From Subdoligranulum sp. (GTDB lineage Bacteria; Bacillota; Clostridia; Oscillospirales; Ruminococcaceae): a stretch of 38,801 bases of DNA. How positions within the stretch are numbered: the stretch's first letter is position 1; every line of letters starts with the position of its first letter. The notes beneath the pieces are model-generated. The model did not search any database. It saw nothing but the letters and a program-made list of their open reading frames with translations, and was not told the origin of the DNA. Below, piece by piece: positions 38,724 to 38,801 of this stretch. The stretch lies in NCBI GenBank assembly GCA_014799685.1, contig JAAVHN010000007.1, positions 8,034 through 46,834 of the forward strand, written 5' to 3'. Position numbers and translations under genes: made by a program.

Positions 38724-38801
38724 TCAGCCCTTGGCCGCGCCGGACATGATGCCCTTGACGAAATACTTCTGCAGGCTCACATAGATGATGAGCGCAGGCA
38801 C
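38724..38801 (-). CDS. Sugar ABC transporter permease, C-terminal end (cut by the window edge)
   Basis: Only the last 25 codons and a TGA stop lie in the window. They read into LQKYFVKGIMSGAAKG, the conserved end of MalG/LplC-type permeases (compare the ending of the permease at 25524-26390). This shows that a second oligosaccharide ABC transporter operon continues to the right and lies upstream of the YesM/YesN genes on the same strand. Confidence 0.8.
   Translation of the reverse strand: MPALIIYVSLQKYFVKGIMSGAAKG

Overview
The window is high-GC (roughly 55-60%) and gene-dense. Promoters are Firmicutes-like (TTGACA-N17-TATAAT type) and Shine-Dalgarno sequences are strong. It carries LplB/LplC-type sugar permeases, YesM/YesN-type regulators and LacI regulation. 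This fits a gut-associated clostridium, probably Oscillospiraceae (Faecalibacterium/Gemmiger-like); the taxonomic call is inference. Nearly everything serves carbohydrate uptake and breakdown. No rRNA, tRNA, CRISPR array or complete insertion sequence was seen.

Layout. (1) 1-3071: a perfect-consensus minus-strand promoter with a long structured leader running off the left edge, a PFK-like kinase and an AEC-family carrier. (2) 3080-16908, all minus: a sugar catabolic locus. LacI regulator, SDR dehydrogenase and a DgaE/SelA-like PLP enzyme form one unit. AGE-family epimerase, lipoprotein binding protein, two ABC permeases, enolase-superfamily dehydratase, two RidA proteins, GH2 beta-mannosidase-like enzyme and amidohydrolase form the next. 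Near-identical palindromic operators lie at the promoter of the regulator and of the epimerase. (3) 17601-19573, plus: MalY/PatB-type C-S lyase behind a structured leader, and a maltose/galactoside-type O-acetyltransferase. (4) 19732-20625, minus: NAT_N/GNAT_C-like acyltransferase. (5) 20841-35043: a HexNAc-glycan locus. Minus strand: membrane AraC-type regulator, lipoprotein binding protein, Gfo/Idh/MocA oxidoreductase, LplB- and LplC-type permeases, NagB and two GH20 enzymes. Divergent plus strand: TIM-barrel isomerase and NagA. (6) 35082-38801, minus: YesN response regulator, YesM histidine kinase and the last 25 residues of another sugar permease.

How they work together (inference from family knowledge). 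In locus 5, oligosaccharides are imported, cut in the cytoplasm by the two signal-less GH20 enzymes, and the HexNAc-6-phosphate is deacetylated (NagA) and deaminated (NagB) to fructose-6-phosphate. The HexNAc kinase is not in the window. In locus 2, a glycoside would be imported, cut by the GH2 enzyme, epimerised, oxidised and dehydrated. The amidohydrolase, DgaE-like ammonia-lyase and paired RidA proteins suggest an N-acyl amino-sugar acid branch in which RidA clears the reactive enamine/imine released by the PLP enzyme.

The most interesting items are that locus with its operators, a 162-bp full-length palindromic MITE-like element at 28467-28628 with possible end-scars elsewhere, stem-loops following both binding-protein genes, a 15-bp-armed dyad enclosing a terminator-like hairpin before nagA, and the unidentified leader at 1-274.
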